Origin: Candidatus Bathyarchaeota archaeon
Lineage (GTDB): Archaea; Thermoproteota; Bathyarchaeia; TCS64
DNA: 64,000 nt
Assembly (NCBI GenBank): GCA_026014815.1
Contig: JAOZHP010000048.1
Location: forward strand, 39,322 to 103,321
Direction of reading: 5' to 3'
Below the pieces are notes generated by a model. It worked only from the letters and a program-made list of their open reading frames with translations. It made no database searches and was not told the origin of the DNA. Position 1 is the stretch's first letter. Every line of letters starts with the position of its first letter. Below, one piece after another: positions 30,962-39,687 of this stretch. Made by a program: the position numbers and the translations under genes.

Positions 30962-33333
30962 CATCTTCGCTCCTCCAGCGGCTTCTTCCACGCTGAAATC
31001 AACGTGTCAAGGTCCAGCTCCATAACCGGTTCGCCGTCCTTTGTCATTGTGACAGCTCTGTCTTTCTTTACTGCGCCGATGCACGCCATGGGTGTGTCAC
31101 TCATCACAGCCTCAAAGTTCGAGGTTAGTTCGGCTGGAACCTCAATTATGAGTCTGCCGTTGCTCTCGCTGAACAGGACATAGTCTTCCCTCATATTCTC
31201 CGACACGGGTACCTTACCGATGTCAAGGTCCACGCCTAGGTCTCCTGTGAAAGCCATCTCAGCCACCGCCACGGCGAGACCTCCCTCACTGCAGTCGTGG
31301 CAAGCCCTCACGAGCCCCCAGTCCATTGCGTCCAGAACGCGTCTATATGCAGTGATGTTGCGTTCAGCGTCTAGCTTAGGCACCGACGCGCCTAGCTCAT
31401 CGTGGAGCTTGTAATACTCGCTGCCTCCCAGCTCAGGCTTGGTGACGCCGATTACATAGAGCGCATTTCCTGTCTCCTTCAGCTCCATGCTGATTGCTTT
31501 CCTGATATCTGGCACTATACCAAGACTTGTGATAAGAAGAGTAGGCGCTACAGGACCCATAGGGCTCTCGTTGTACAGGCTGTCCTTCCCACTCACAAAT
31601 GGTGTACCATAGACCTTGGCGGTGTCATAACAACCCCTGCATGCGTACACTAGGCCGCCTAGCCTGTCCTCATACTCAGGATTACCCCAAGTGAAGTTAT
31701 CAAGCAGAGCCCACCGTCTGCCTCCTACACAGACGCTGTTCCTAACAGCTTCATCAATGACGCTGGCCGCCATCCAGTAGGGGTCTATCTTCCCGTACCG
31801 TGGGTTGATTCCGCTGGCGACACTGATCCCCTTCCATTCCCCCTCAAGAGGCTTCAACACGCTGGCATCACTGGGCCCAGCCTTCCAGCCCTGAAGAGGC
31901 TTGATTACCGTCTGACCTTTTACTTCCTGGTCATAGCGGCGCACCACCTTCTCCTTGCTCGCGATATTATAAGCTGAGAGGAGCTGTAGCAGCGCCTCAC
32001 CCAAGTCCTCAAGCTCAGGAATAACAGGCTCCTCCAGCTTTGGTGGAGACCAGTTTGTTTCCCTGTTCAGTTTGGGTGGATTGAAAAGGTCCTGTAGCAC
32101 AAGCTTGCCGATGATCTCGCCGTGAAAATACAATGTAGCTATACCTGACTCGTTGTACTCACCCAGCACCGTTGTCTCCACCTGCTCGTCCTCAAAGATC
32201 TTCAGAACCTTACTCAGGTTCTCAGGTGGCACAGCGAGAAGCATTCTTTCTTGGCTTTCGCTTATCCAGATCTCCCACGGCGCCATATCTTCTGCCTTTA
32301 ACGGGATGCGATCAAGATACGCTTCAACACCTAATCCATACGTCTCGGCTGTCTCGCAGACGCCGCAACTCAAACCGCCACCACCGATATCAGTGATTCC
32401 GCTGCCTAACTTCAGGTCACTAACTTGCTTGATGGCTCGCTTAATCTTCTCCTCCTCGATTGGATTAGCGATCTGTACGGCTGGTCTGCTCACCTCCTCT
32501 GATTTCTCGGTTAACTCGGCAGAAGCAAAAGTGACACCGTGAATACCATCAAGACCGGTCTTACCGCCTGCAAGTACCATCAAATCGCCTGCTTTGATGT
32601 TCCTGATATATTGATCCTTAGGTATGGTTCCGATGCAGCCAGCGTAAACCACGACGTTACCAATGTAATCCTCGTCGAACACGGTAGCGCCGTTAACTGT
32701 AGGAATACCGATGCTGTTCCCGTAGCTACCGATACCATCCACGACACCACTGAAAAGGTACCGGGGGTGCTTCACTCCTTCGGGTAACTTCTCGTAATCA
32801 TAATCAAGTGGACCGAAACACAATACATCAGTGTTAGCGATCGGGTTAGCCCACACTCCCATAATATCTCTGATGACTCCTCCGAGCCCAGTCGCCGCAC
32901 CTCCAAAAGGCTCGATTGCTGATGGATGGTTATGAGTCTCTACCTTGATTGCTATGCCTACGTCCTCTGTGAAATCCACGATCCCCGCATTGTCCTTGAA
33001 GACACTGAAACACCACTCCGGCTCAAGCTCATCGATAAGGCTCATAAGGTAAGTCTTGAGCAGACCATTCACCGTACCCTCCGGCGTCTTGATTATTCCT
33101 GCAAAAGTCTTGTGGCTGCAGTGCTCACTCATAGTCTGGTCAAAGGTCTGAAGCTCTATGTCGGTAGCCTTCCGCTCCTGAATGAGGTAATGGTCACGGA
33201 TATATCGCAACTCCTCTAATGAAAGCCCAAGACCCAGTGTCTCAGCGATCTCCTTGAGTTCCTCATCTCCAGCGTTCAGGAGGTCCACTGTGTGGTGCTC
33301 AAAGGAAAAATCACTTCGCTGTATCCGAGTCAT
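30961..33333 (-). CDS. purL: Phosphoribosylformylglycinamidine synthase, synthetase subunit (small type)
   Basis: A 790-aa small PurL that phosphorylates and aminates FGAR with ATP and ammonia. Key parts: FDQTMSEHCSHKTFAG near residue 65, KVETHNHPSAIEPFGGAATG (glycinamide/nucleotide binding) near 130, GGGGLSCGVCETAETYG near 315 and HDCSEGGLAVAVAEMAF near 680. ATG 33333 shares a base with the purS stop. Short PurLs need separate PurS and PurQ; both are adjacent. Confidence 0.96.
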   Translation of the reverse strand: MTRIQRSDFSFEHHTVDLLNAGDEELKEIAETLGLGLSLEELRYIRDHYLIQERKATDIELQTFDQTMSEHCSHKTFAGIIKTPEGTVNGLLKTYLMSLIDELEPEWCFSVFKDNAGIVDFTEDVGIAIKVETHNHPSAIEPFGGAATGLGGVIRDIMGVWANPIANTDVLCFGPLDYDYEKLPEGVKHPRYLFSGVVDGIGSYGNSIGIPTVNGATVFDEDYIGNVVVYAGCIGTIPKDQYIRNIKAGDLMVLAGGKTGLDGIHGVTFASAELTEKSEEVSRPAVQIANPIEEEKIKRAIKQVSDLKLGSGITDIGGGGLSCGVCETAETYGLGVEAYLDRIPLKAEDMAPWEIWISESQERMLLAVPPENLSKVLKIFEDEQVETTVLGEYNESGIATLYFHGEIIGKLVLQDLFNPPKLNRETNWSPPKLEEPVIPELEDLGEALLQLLSAYNIASKEKVVRRYDQEVKGQTVIKPLQGWKAGPSDASVLKPLEGEWKGISVASGINPRYGKIDPYWMAASVIDEAVRNSVCVGGRRWALLDNFTWGNPEYEDRLGGLVYACRGCYDTAKVYGTPFVSGKDSLYNESPMGPVAPTLLITSLGIVPDIRKAISMELKETGNALYVIGVTKPELGGSEYYKLHDELGASVPKLDAERNITAYRRVLDAMDWGLVRACHDCSEGGLAVAVAEMAFTGDLGVDLDIGKVPVSENMREDYVLFSESNGRLIIEVPAELTSNFEAVMSDTPMACIGAVKKDRAVTMTKDGEPVMELDLDTLISAWKKPLEERR

Positions 33334-33581
33334 CACTGTTCACTTAGCTCAAACCTGTAGTCGTCCTTGGTGGGGTTAGTTAATAGTCTACGGCACATCT
33401 CCTCTATCAACGCCTTCGCTTGTTCTTTGTCCTTGCCCTCGAAGTAGACCTCGTAGGCTTTGCTTGCGCGGACCTTATTGACAGAGTAGCCGAGTCCCTT
33501 GAGGGCATCGGCTGTGGTGTCACCTTCAGGGTCACTGTACCCTGATTTTAATGTGACATATACAAACGCTTTGAACTTCAT
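33333..33581 (-). CDS. purS: PurS subunit of FGAM synthase
   Basis: An 82-aa alpha-beta protein: FKAFVYVTLKSGYSDPEGDT, then ALKGLGYSVNKVRASKAYEV and a C-terminal helix ALIEEMCRRLLTNPT. It bridges PurL and PurQ for ammonia transfer. It is the first gene of the purS-purL-purQ operon, with one-base stop-start overlaps through all three genes. AT-rich sequence upstream (33600-33720) holds the promoter. Confidence 0.93.
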   Translation of the reverse strand: MKFKAFVYVTLKSGYSDPEGDTTADALKGLGYSVNKVRASKAYEVYFEGKDKEQAKALIEEMCRRLLTNPTKDDYRFELSEQ

Positions 33582-33748
33582 ATCATATCCTCAGGTGGTG
33601 GCGTCATACCACTTAGTATACTTTAATGAATTTGTTAATATTATAAGCTTTACCAGATGATTATTAAACAAAAAATACATTTTTACTTGTTGATATAATT
33701 AGATTATATGAAAAAGATAAAAGGGGATTTACCAATCTGCGAACTGCG

Positions 33749-34171
33749 TTAACCGCTTAGCAGGATGGCGATAATCAGACCGTAAATTGCTAAACCCTCA
33801 CCAAGAGCGATGAATAGAAGTGCCCAGATAGATAATTCTGGTCTCTCTATTAACATGTCTGCTCCAGCTTTTGCTGCTACCATAATACAAAGGGCAGAAG
33901 CGAAAGCAGCCCCAATAAGGGTTAGTGAACTGGTTAGCAAAGGCCATGCTGATTCAGGAATCATACCACCTTCACCTCCTCCAAAGATTAAAACGATCAT
34001 TAAATATATGCTCACAATAACCGTGAAGCCACCGAAAGCAGTTAGACCTGCTCCCCACGGTGTGCTCTTGCCTTCCATATCGGCAGAAGCGTTGATCATA
34101 CCACCCTGAGCCATAGCATAAGCACCCGAGAACATGCAGATTGCTACGGCTAGTGTCGCGTACTCCAACAT
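33749..34171 (-). CDS. atpK: A-type ATP synthase proteolipid subunit K
   Basis: A 140-aa protein with four membrane helices (YATLAVAICMFSGAYAMAQG; WGAGLTAFGGFTVIVSIYLM; SLTLIGAAFASALCIMVAAK; LSIWALLFIALGEGLAIYGL), i.e. a duplicated two-helix hairpin. The ion-binding Glu is in ALGEGLAIYG of the last helix; the first hairpin has a Gln (AMAQGG) at the matching position, so probably one carboxylate per four helices. This gives a rotor with fewer ion sites per turn. It lies downstream of subunit I on the same strand. Confidence 0.88.
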   Translation of the reverse strand: MLEYATLAVAICMFSGAYAMAQGGMINASADMEGKSTPWGAGLTAFGGFTVIVSIYLMIVLIFGGGEGGMIPESAWPLLTSSLTLIGAAFASALCIMVAAKAGADMLIERPELSIWALLFIALGEGLAIYGLIIAILLSG

Positions 34172-34310
34172 TTCTAGATATCTCCAGCGTTGGTCAGTAT
34201 GAGATCATGTGACATCATAGTCATTTCTCACCTTTTACTCTCCCTAAGTCAGCTTGAATACATATATATCTTTTCCAGAGAAAAAAAATTAAAGAAAAAA
34301 ATTGTAGTGT

Positions 34311-36500
34311 TTACTCTACGATGGGCTGCGAGTCACGAATAATTAATGGTTTGAATCGTATCCCTTCTCCTTGGAAGAACTTGCCCATGAACTCGTAGTA
34401 AAGCAACCTTAGACTCTGTACACTGCTTGATACGAACTCGAAGCTCAATGCGATTATGTTCATCATGATCATTCCTCCAATCGGGCTGCCAATTGCCGCA
34501 CCCATTGCCACTCCCGCACCTGATAGGCTTACGTGCGCTATAGCGAATGCGGCGATTCTGAGGAAGCTGAACATGTTAGCCAGTCCCTCTACGAAGGTCA
34601 TTAGCAGGCCCCCTATGCCCTGACCGATTGACTCTATTCCACCTATACCATGTCCATGCATCAGGCTGTGCACGATTGGTTCAATGAAGCTAAGCCCCAT
34701 ACCTAGGAGCATTAGCTTGAATGGCCAAGCAGCTACGAGGATCATTACGTCAAGCCCTGTTGTGAACATGGTTGATGCACTAAGATATAGCCCCGTGACG
34801 TAGAACCCCATTCCTAGACCGCGCTCACCAATTATTCCAGCATAATTCTTCGCCCTGAACGAGTTATACGCACCCAAGAGAGACCCGAAAACTATTTCGA
34901 CTGCACCGACGAGGAAGATGAGGTTCATTAATTTACCTGTCTCGGTGGTCGGGTTAGGCATGATGGGGTAGCGGAACGGCAACTCAATATGTGCCCCATG
35001 CAGCCAGTGACTTATCTCATGCTCGTAAAGGAATATCGAGTCATACATGAACCCGAATACTATGGCCGCAATACCCATCGGGATGAAAAGTGCTGTAAGG
35101 TATTTCATCATACCTCTATCATACTTCTTGTGAAACAACAGCCCTATTAGCAGAAAGACGACGCCTTGACCAATGTCTCCGAACATGAGACCGAACTGGA
35201 AGCAGAATATTAGCACTGAGATGTATCCAGGATTAAACTCATCGGCTGAGGGCCAACCCCTGAGCCTAGTCAGTATCCAGAGGGGCTGTAACGATTTAGA
35301 CTTGAAGTTCATCTCAGGTGTAGGGGCGTGCTTGTCCTCGTGTCCTACGTCACTTACTTCAACGTAGAGGATCTCTCCAAACTCGGACTCGACTTCCTTC
35401 ACAGCAGCCATTAGGTCAGGGATCATGTATTCTGGCGTATATCCTTGGAGCACACTAATGACTCTGCTGCGGAAGATTAGCGTGCCCTTACGGGATGAGA
35501 GCTTTAGAATGTTTACATAAAACCTAATTTTTCCTATGGACTCTGACTGTTCCGTCTGTAACTCTTCGATCTTCAGGCGACTTGCTTCCTCGTTCTGCTT
35601 GATCTTCTTATCAAATTCATCTTTCAAGTCTGCGATTTTTTTCTCGTAGCCATCTTCTAGCTCACCGAGTTTTTCCCTGATTTCCCTCTCTTCCTTGGTT
35701 TCGTCATCCGGAACTTTGATCTCTTTCTCCATAATCACAAGTTGTGCCTTGTACTTCTCGATTGCCTCTTTTCTTCTTTTAGGGTCCAGAACTAGTAATA
35801 CATCACCTGTTTCAAGAACATCGAATATGTCTTTTATATCAAATACGAGGAATAGGGCTTCAACCCATTTTTCGCTTTCTTCAGACCCGAAGACGAAGAG
35901 AAGACTTTCTTCCTTAGATATCTCAGAAGCACGATGATAGGTTTCTGGGTACCTCTTCAGGTACTCGCTCATCTTGGAGATATCCTCGTTTTTGACGATA
36001 CCGACAGCAAAACAACTCTTGAGTTCCTCAGGCTCCAACGCTTGAAGGGACTCCAATCTTGCTAATAGAGCCAATTGGTTATCCCATTTACGGGTCTTTT
36101 CCTCGTCTATGGCCTCAAGCTTCTTCTTGAGTTCTTCTAAGAGATTGTTGTTTTGTACATGGACCTCTTCTCGACTTGCCTTGATTTTTTCGACGAAAAG
36201 TGCTGCCTCGTCAATGATTTCGTCCACTTTACTCTCTGGATCGAGTGCAAAAGCCTTTAACTCATCTACGCTAGGGGTTGTCCGTGCAACAGTCATATCG
36301 CTTAAGCCTAGCGGTTCCACTAGCTGAGTACGGATTTTATCATAAAGTTTTTTGTAGTCAACTTCCTTGCCTGAGGATCCTCTAAGTCCCTCAAATTCAG
36401 AGCCAGTGACTTGAGTAAGATGCGTCACCCGCGCCCTTCCAAGGGACTCGAGAACTGGACCCTCATACTCGGGGGGAGTGATGATGGTGACCTTCTTCAT
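34311..36500 (-). CDS. atpI: A-type ATP synthase subunit I (stator/a-type)
   Basis: A 729-aa protein: an N-terminal 380-residue cytoplasmic part with long coiled coil (KIADLKDEFDKKIKQNEEAS) that forms the peripheral stalk anchor, followed by eight or so membrane helices (for example VLIFCFQFGLMFGDIGQGVV, LTALFIPMGIAAIVFGFMYD, NMFSFLRIAAFAIAHVSLSG). The essential Arg for proton passage is in SFLRIAAFAIAH. It follows the standard order I before K. ATG 36500 is preferred to TTG 36503. Other ATP synthase genes are not in this window. Confidence 0.93.
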   Translation of the reverse strand: MKKVTIITPPEYEGPVLESLGRARVTHLTQVTGSEFEGLRGSSGKEVDYKKLYDKIRTQLVEPLGLSDMTVARTTPSVDELKAFALDPESKVDEIIDEAALFVEKIKASREEVHVQNNNLLEELKKKLEAIDEEKTRKWDNQLALLARLESLQALEPEELKSCFAVGIVKNEDISKMSEYLKRYPETYHRASEISKEESLLFVFGSEESEKWVEALFLVFDIKDIFDVLETGDVLLVLDPKRRKEAIEKYKAQLVIMEKEIKVPDDETKEEREIREKLGELEDGYEKKIADLKDEFDKKIKQNEEASRLKIEELQTEQSESIGKIRFYVNILKLSSRKGTLIFRSRVISVLQGYTPEYMIPDLMAAVKEVESEFGEILYVEVSDVGHEDKHAPTPEMNFKSKSLQPLWILTRLRGWPSADEFNPGYISVLIFCFQFGLMFGDIGQGVVFLLIGLLFHKKYDRGMMKYLTALFIPMGIAAIVFGFMYDSIFLYEHEISHWLHGAHIELPFRYPIMPNPTTETGKLMNLIFLVGAVEIVFGSLLGAYNSFRAKNYAGIIGERGLGMGFYVTGLYLSASTMFTTGLDVMILVAAWPFKLMLLGMGLSFIEPIVHSLMHGHGIGGIESIGQGIGGLLMTFVEGLANMFSFLRIAAFAIAHVSLSGAGVAMGAAIGSPIGGMIMMNIIALSFEFVSSSVQSLRLLYYEFMGKFFQGEGIRFKPLIIRDSQPIVE

Positions 36501-36598
36501 CAAAGTGATTCACCTATAAGGATTTTTTTTTGATAAAAAGCTTTCTAACGTAGATGTGAAATAATTATTCTTCGGGAGAACCCTGAATATTTAATTGA

Positions 36599-37021
36599 CT
36601 ATTTTTTCCTGAGAAGCGTTTTAAACTGTGTTAGCGATGAAATGGTGACCGCTCTTATCAGATCTCTCTCAGAAACGATTCCAACAAATTTCTCGTCCTC
36701 ACTCACTAAGAGTCGACGGATATTCTTGTTTCTTAATACCCTCATTGCATCGATGATGGTAGTGTCTTTATCTATTGAGATGAGAGGGCTCGACATAATT
36801 TTTCTGACAGACGTATTTTTTGAATCACGGTGCTCTACGATAACCCTGCATAGCAAGTCACTCTTTGTGACTATTCCCACCGGTTTACTAGTTTCCATGA
36901 TAATGATGCTCCCGATTTGACTTTCAAGCATTTTGTCAGCTGCCTCCTTGACTGATAATGCTCCATCAATCGTGACCAGTTTACTCATGATATCCGCGAC
37001 AACTGAAGGGAACTTTTCCAT
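36599..37021 (-). CDS. Paired CBS-domain protein
   Basis: Two CBS domains fill the protein: the first VVADIMSKLVTIDGALSVKE to GIVTKSDLLCRVI, the second VRKIMSSPLISIDKDTTIID to GIVSERDLIRAVT. CBS pairs bind adenosine nucleotides and report energy state. Starts: ATG 37021 or TTG 37030, the latter overlapping the stop of the preceding RAM-domain gene (TTGA). Being coupled to a Lrp-type ligand-binding domain suggests a regulatory pair that senses small molecules, without a DNA-binding domain in either. Confidence 0.8.
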   Translation of the reverse strand: MEKFPSVVADIMSKLVTIDGALSVKEAADKMLESQIGSIIIMETSKPVGIVTKSDLLCRVIVEHRDSKNTSVRKIMSSPLISIDKDTTIIDAMRVLRNKNIRRLLVSEDEKFVGIVSERDLIRAVTISSLTQFKTLLRKK

Positions 37022-37026
37022 GGATC

Positions 37027-37272
37027 TCAACTCGTTTGTGGTATACGGGCGCTGATCAGCGTTGTCGTTGCCTCTATGCCTTCAATGGTTCTCAGTTTAT
37101 GGAACACAAACTGATCCAAGTCGTCAAGTGTCTGAACCTCGACCTTAATGATCAGATCATACTCACCATATGTCGTGATCACCTCTTCAACCTCAGAAAG
37201 TTTCTTGATCTTGTTAAAAACTATTTTATCTTTTGCTGGCTGAACTCTAGCCAGAGTATAACTTTTCACCAA
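37027..37272 (-). CDS. Stand-alone Lrp/AsnC ligand-binding (RAM) domain
   Basis: An 81-aa protein that consists only of the regulation-of-amino-acid-metabolism fold: YTLARVQPAKDKIVFNKIKK, then VEEVITTYGEYDLIIKVEVQ and FVFHKLRTIEGIEATTTLI. The GEYDLI signature is the effector-binding strand of Lrp proteins, and the N-terminal helix-turn-helix is missing. Stand-alone RAM proteins can form mixed multimers with complete Lrp regulators, and one is encoded 650 bp away (37916). Confidence 0.82.
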   Translation of the reverse strand: MVKSYTLARVQPAKDKIVFNKIKKLSEVEEVITTYGEYDLIIKVEVQTLDDLDQFVFHKLRTIEGIEATTTLISARIPQTS

Positions 37273-37326
37273 CTCTTAATATCCCCTGATGATTAATAAT
37301 GATAGTTGTAAAAAAAATTATTATAT

Positions 37327-37605
37327 TTATCGGTTTTTAACCGCAATAGATAGCTCCTGAAGACCGAGTTCGTTCATGATCTCGACGGTGTCTTCAACGT
37401 TTATCGCAATGGCGGCGTGGATCAGCGTCTCTATTCCAGTTGTTGAGGCCAGTTGATCCTGTCTCCAGAGATAGATTATCTTCTTCGTTGTCTCCGTGGA
37501 AACCGCGTTATTATTTTCAGAGTCTAGAATTAGGGATACAAGTTTCTCTGACAGGGTCTTGTAAAGGGATACAGGGACATTGTTGATTTCTTTCATGTTG
37601 GTCAT
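37327..37605 (-). CDS. Unknown 92-aa protein
   Basis: Not recognised. Predicted helical: VPVSLYKTLSEKLVSLILDS, TETTKKIIYLWRQDQLASTT, then IETLIHAAIAINVEDTVEIM. It is transcribed away from the Lrp regulator at 37916, and a copy of the Lrp-operator-like repeat lies 70 bp upstream of its start, so it may be part of the same regulon. Confidence 0.5.
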   Translation of the reverse strand: MTNMKEINNVPVSLYKTLSEKLVSLILDSENNNAVSTETTKKIIYLWRQDQLASTTGIETLIHAAIAINVEDTVEIMNELGLQELSIAVKNR

Positions 37606-37674
37606 ACAACATAAACATCGCGTTTGTTAAAGACTAATCCATTAAGAAAATCGTAAAACAGAAACAAATGTTAT

Positions 37675-37859
37675 GGTTTTCTTTAATTCCAACTACGTTT
37701 TTCTTCATTTTTTTTAGGGATCTCTCTTGGCCTTTGTTTGTATATACAATAAATACTGTGTGAGTGATATGGTTTTTAACATATATCTGTTAATAATTAG
37801 TGATGAAAGATTCATTCAAAAATATTAAAGAAAACCAACATTTCATTAAAGAAAACCAA
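37675..37859. promoter_or_regulatory. Probable Lrp operator: three repeats in divergent promoter region
   Basis: ATTAAAGAAAACCAA occurs twice in direct orientation (37824-37838 and 37845-37859), exactly 21 bp apart, which is two helical turns, so both copies face the same side of the DNA. The same core occurs inverted as GGTTTTCTTTAAT at 37675-37687. All lie in the 310-bp gap between the divergent 92-aa gene and the Lrp gene at 37916. This is the usual arrangement for an autoregulated Lrp-family promoter. Confidence 0.65.
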
Positions 37860-37915
37860 AGTAAAATTTAATGAACCTAAAGATATTTGAGTCAGGAAGA
37901 ATATAATATTCAAGT

Positions 37916-38362
37916 ATGTCTCTGGATATCTTAGACCTCAAGATAGTTAGGAGTCTCACGGACAACGCGAGATGCACTTATAAAAAAATGGCAGAAGAGG
38001 CGGGAGTAAGCGAGGCCACTATCAAGAATCGAATCGACAAATTAACGGAAACCGGAATCATCAAAAAGTTCACGATAATTATGGATTACCACAAACTAGG
38101 CAGAGCTATCAAGGCGTTCATAGGCCTCAAAATCCAGCCAGCTAAACTACAGGAGATTGTATCAATTATCAAGATAAACCCCGATGTACACGTGTTATAC
38201 CGGACAAGCGGCGATGTAGATCTGCTTATTGAGGTCATTTTCGAGCAAATGGAGGATCTTAACAAGTTTCTGGAAACAGAGCTGGCCTTGGATGGAATCC
38301 TGGGGACAGTAGTCACAATAGTGATAGGCCCATACAAGAGATGTCCTTGGACTGGTCTCTAG
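37916..38362 (+). CDS. Lrp/AsnC-family transcription regulator
   Basis: A 148-aa complete Lrp protein. The N-terminal helix-turn-helix (LDLKIVRSLTDNARCTYKKM; VSEATIKNRIDKLTETGII) is followed by the RAM domain (IKAFIGLKIQPAKLQEIVSI; HVLYRTSGDVDLLIEVIFEQ). GDVDLL is the effector strand. The last residues contain Cys (GPYKRCPWTG). Repeats upstream suggest autoregulation. The gene is convergent with the next minus-strand gene (4-bp overlap). Confidence 0.9.
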   Translation: MSLDILDLKIVRSLTDNARCTYKKMAEEAGVSEATIKNRIDKLTETGIIKKFTIIMDYHKLGRAIKAFIGLKIQPAKLQEIVSIIKINPDVHVLYRTSGDVDLLIEVIFEQMEDLNKFLETELALDGILGTVVTIVIGPYKRCPWTGL

Positions 38363-38895
38363 AACCAGATCTCCTCTTTAGGATGCTTCACTTTGAAGAC
38401 TATCAAGTCTGTGATATTGGTGTAATGTTCCTCCAATTTTACTTTGAACATTGTCTCAAGATATCCCTTCAAGTAGAGAGCAGGAACCGCGGCATGTTCA
38501 ATCCTAATCTCATCTTCGATCTTCTCGAAGACTCCCCATCCAAGGTTCTCTAACTCCTTGAGCACGAGAGGCCAATTCGCCTTCTGAGTTAGATTCAGGT
38601 CTCTAAACTCAGGTTTGAGGACTTTTCTCTTGAGTGCCGTTGTGCTGCCAACTCTATAAGTCTCGTTCTCGGTCAGTGATTCAAAAATGTCCAGAAGCAT
38701 ACCCCTATCCATTATGAGTATCCTATTTTCACCTATACGGTAAATATCAGGGAGCCAGTCATGCATCGAGAGTTTTTTAAATAACAGTAACGCTTTGTGA
38801 AGAGCCTCGTTCTTGTTCTTTATAAAGCGGGTTCGCTCTAAAAACTCGAGATAATTATAAAGATCATCGTTTATCTCGACTGTGAACTCCTTCAT
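38359..38895 (-). CDS. Unknown protein with RHH-like N-terminus
   Basis: A 178-aa protein. The first 50 residues (EFTVEINDDLYNYLEFLERT, then KNKNEALHKALLLFKKLS) read as a ribbon-helix-helix: a strand, a helix, the N-x-x-E-A turn and a second helix. The remaining 125 residues include two mixed segments (RIGENRILIMDRGMLLDIFE; LVLKELENLGWGVFEKIEDE) that resemble a V4R/heme-NO-binding-like sensory fold, a tentative comparison. An archaeal transcription regulator with a sensor domain is the likely reading. Confidence 0.5.
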   Translation of the reverse strand: MKEFTVEINDDLYNYLEFLERTRFIKNKNEALHKALLLFKKLSMHDWLPDIYRIGENRILIMDRGMLLDIFESLTENETYRVGSTTALKRKVLKPEFRDLNLTQKANWPLVLKELENLGWGVFEKIEDEIRIEHAAVPALYLKGYLETMFKVKLEEHYTNITDLIVFKVKHPKEEIWF

Positions 38896-38920
38896 TACTT
38901 ATCTACTGATATTATCTCAT

Positions 38921-39202
38921 CTACTCAATAAATACTTCTGAATTTTTATCCTCTGAGGTCTCATTCTTTTTTTCAGTCTTGCCTAGTTTGTCCATTCGTT
39001 TGGTAATGAAAAATACCATCACCGCGTACTGGACCATTATGAACACGATCACGCCCAGTACTACCAACATGTTATCAGGTTGCTTATATAGAATCAAAAC
39101 GATGGCAATGAGCATTCCAAAGATCGGCATGCTCACTATCAATATGATTAATGTGCGATTTGCGTTAATTACTTCTTCCAGGCTAGGCTTCTGTGTCACC
39201 AT
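38921..39202 (-). CDS. Small two-helix membrane protein
   Basis: A 93-aa protein with two membrane helices (TLIILIVSMPIFGMLIAIVL and MLVVLGVIVFIMVQYAVMVF) and a charged C-terminal tail (KLGKTEKKNETSEDKNSEV). No motif identified. It stands between unrelated genes on the same strand. Confidence 0.55.
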   Translation of the reverse strand: MVTQKPSLEEVINANRTLIILIVSMPIFGMLIAIVLILYKQPDNMLVVLGVIVFIMVQYAVMVFFITKRMDKLGKTEKKNETSEDKNSEVFIE

Positions 39203-39237
39203 AATCTCACTAAGAATAAAGTATTAGAAAAAAAAGG

Positions 39238-39645
39238 TTATGATCTCCTTACGAGCCGAGCCTCAACAGGGTTAATGTTTATTATTGCTCTGTTCTCGGT
39301 CATGGAGCGGGGGAACCAGAACCTATTTTTCTGAGCCGGGTGCCAGTAGAGCCACCACCACTCCCACTTAGATTCCACTTCACTCTCACTCGCGAAACTT
39401 GCCTCGCCGTTGATCTCGTAGAACTCTCCTTTCTTTCCGGCTGGAAAAGTGAGCAGGATCTTTGGGTTCGTCTCGATGTCTTTCACTTTCCGAGTGTTCT
39501 TCTCAGTGGGGAACCAGATGGCTCCGTATGGGCTCTCGTTGTAGTTGGTCATTTGCCGGGTGTTTTCTTTGTCACCATCATAGGTGGTCATGAAAACTAC
39601 CTTGGCTTTCTTGAATGCCTCTTCCATGCCTTCAATCTTGTTCAT
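39238..39645 (-). CDS. Pyridoxamine 5'-phosphate oxidase-like FMN-binding protein
   Basis: A 135-aa split-barrel protein: KAKVVFMTTYDGDKENTRQM, GAIWFPTEKNTRKVKDIETN, then KILLTFPAGKKGEFYEINGE and EWWWLYWHPA. The order matches general-stress-type PNPOx proteins that bind FMN or F420 and reduce small substrates. The substrate is unknown. The Trp-rich segment near residue 95 is typical of the YhbP/stress-protein-26 group. Confidence 0.72.
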   Translation of the reverse strand: MNKIEGMEEAFKKAKVVFMTTYDGDKENTRQMTNYNESPYGAIWFPTEKNTRKVKDIETNPKILLTFPAGKKGEFYEINGEASFASESEVESKWEWWWLYWHPAQKNRFWFPRSMTENRAIININPVEARLVRRS

Positions 39646-39687
39646 AGATGAGTCTCCTAAACGGACACAATTAACTTTGGAGCTGGT

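Noticed and set aside
32153-32542. 129-codon plus-strand frame within purL
   Set aside because: It lies fully antisense to purL, Ser-rich, with no signal; a shadow.
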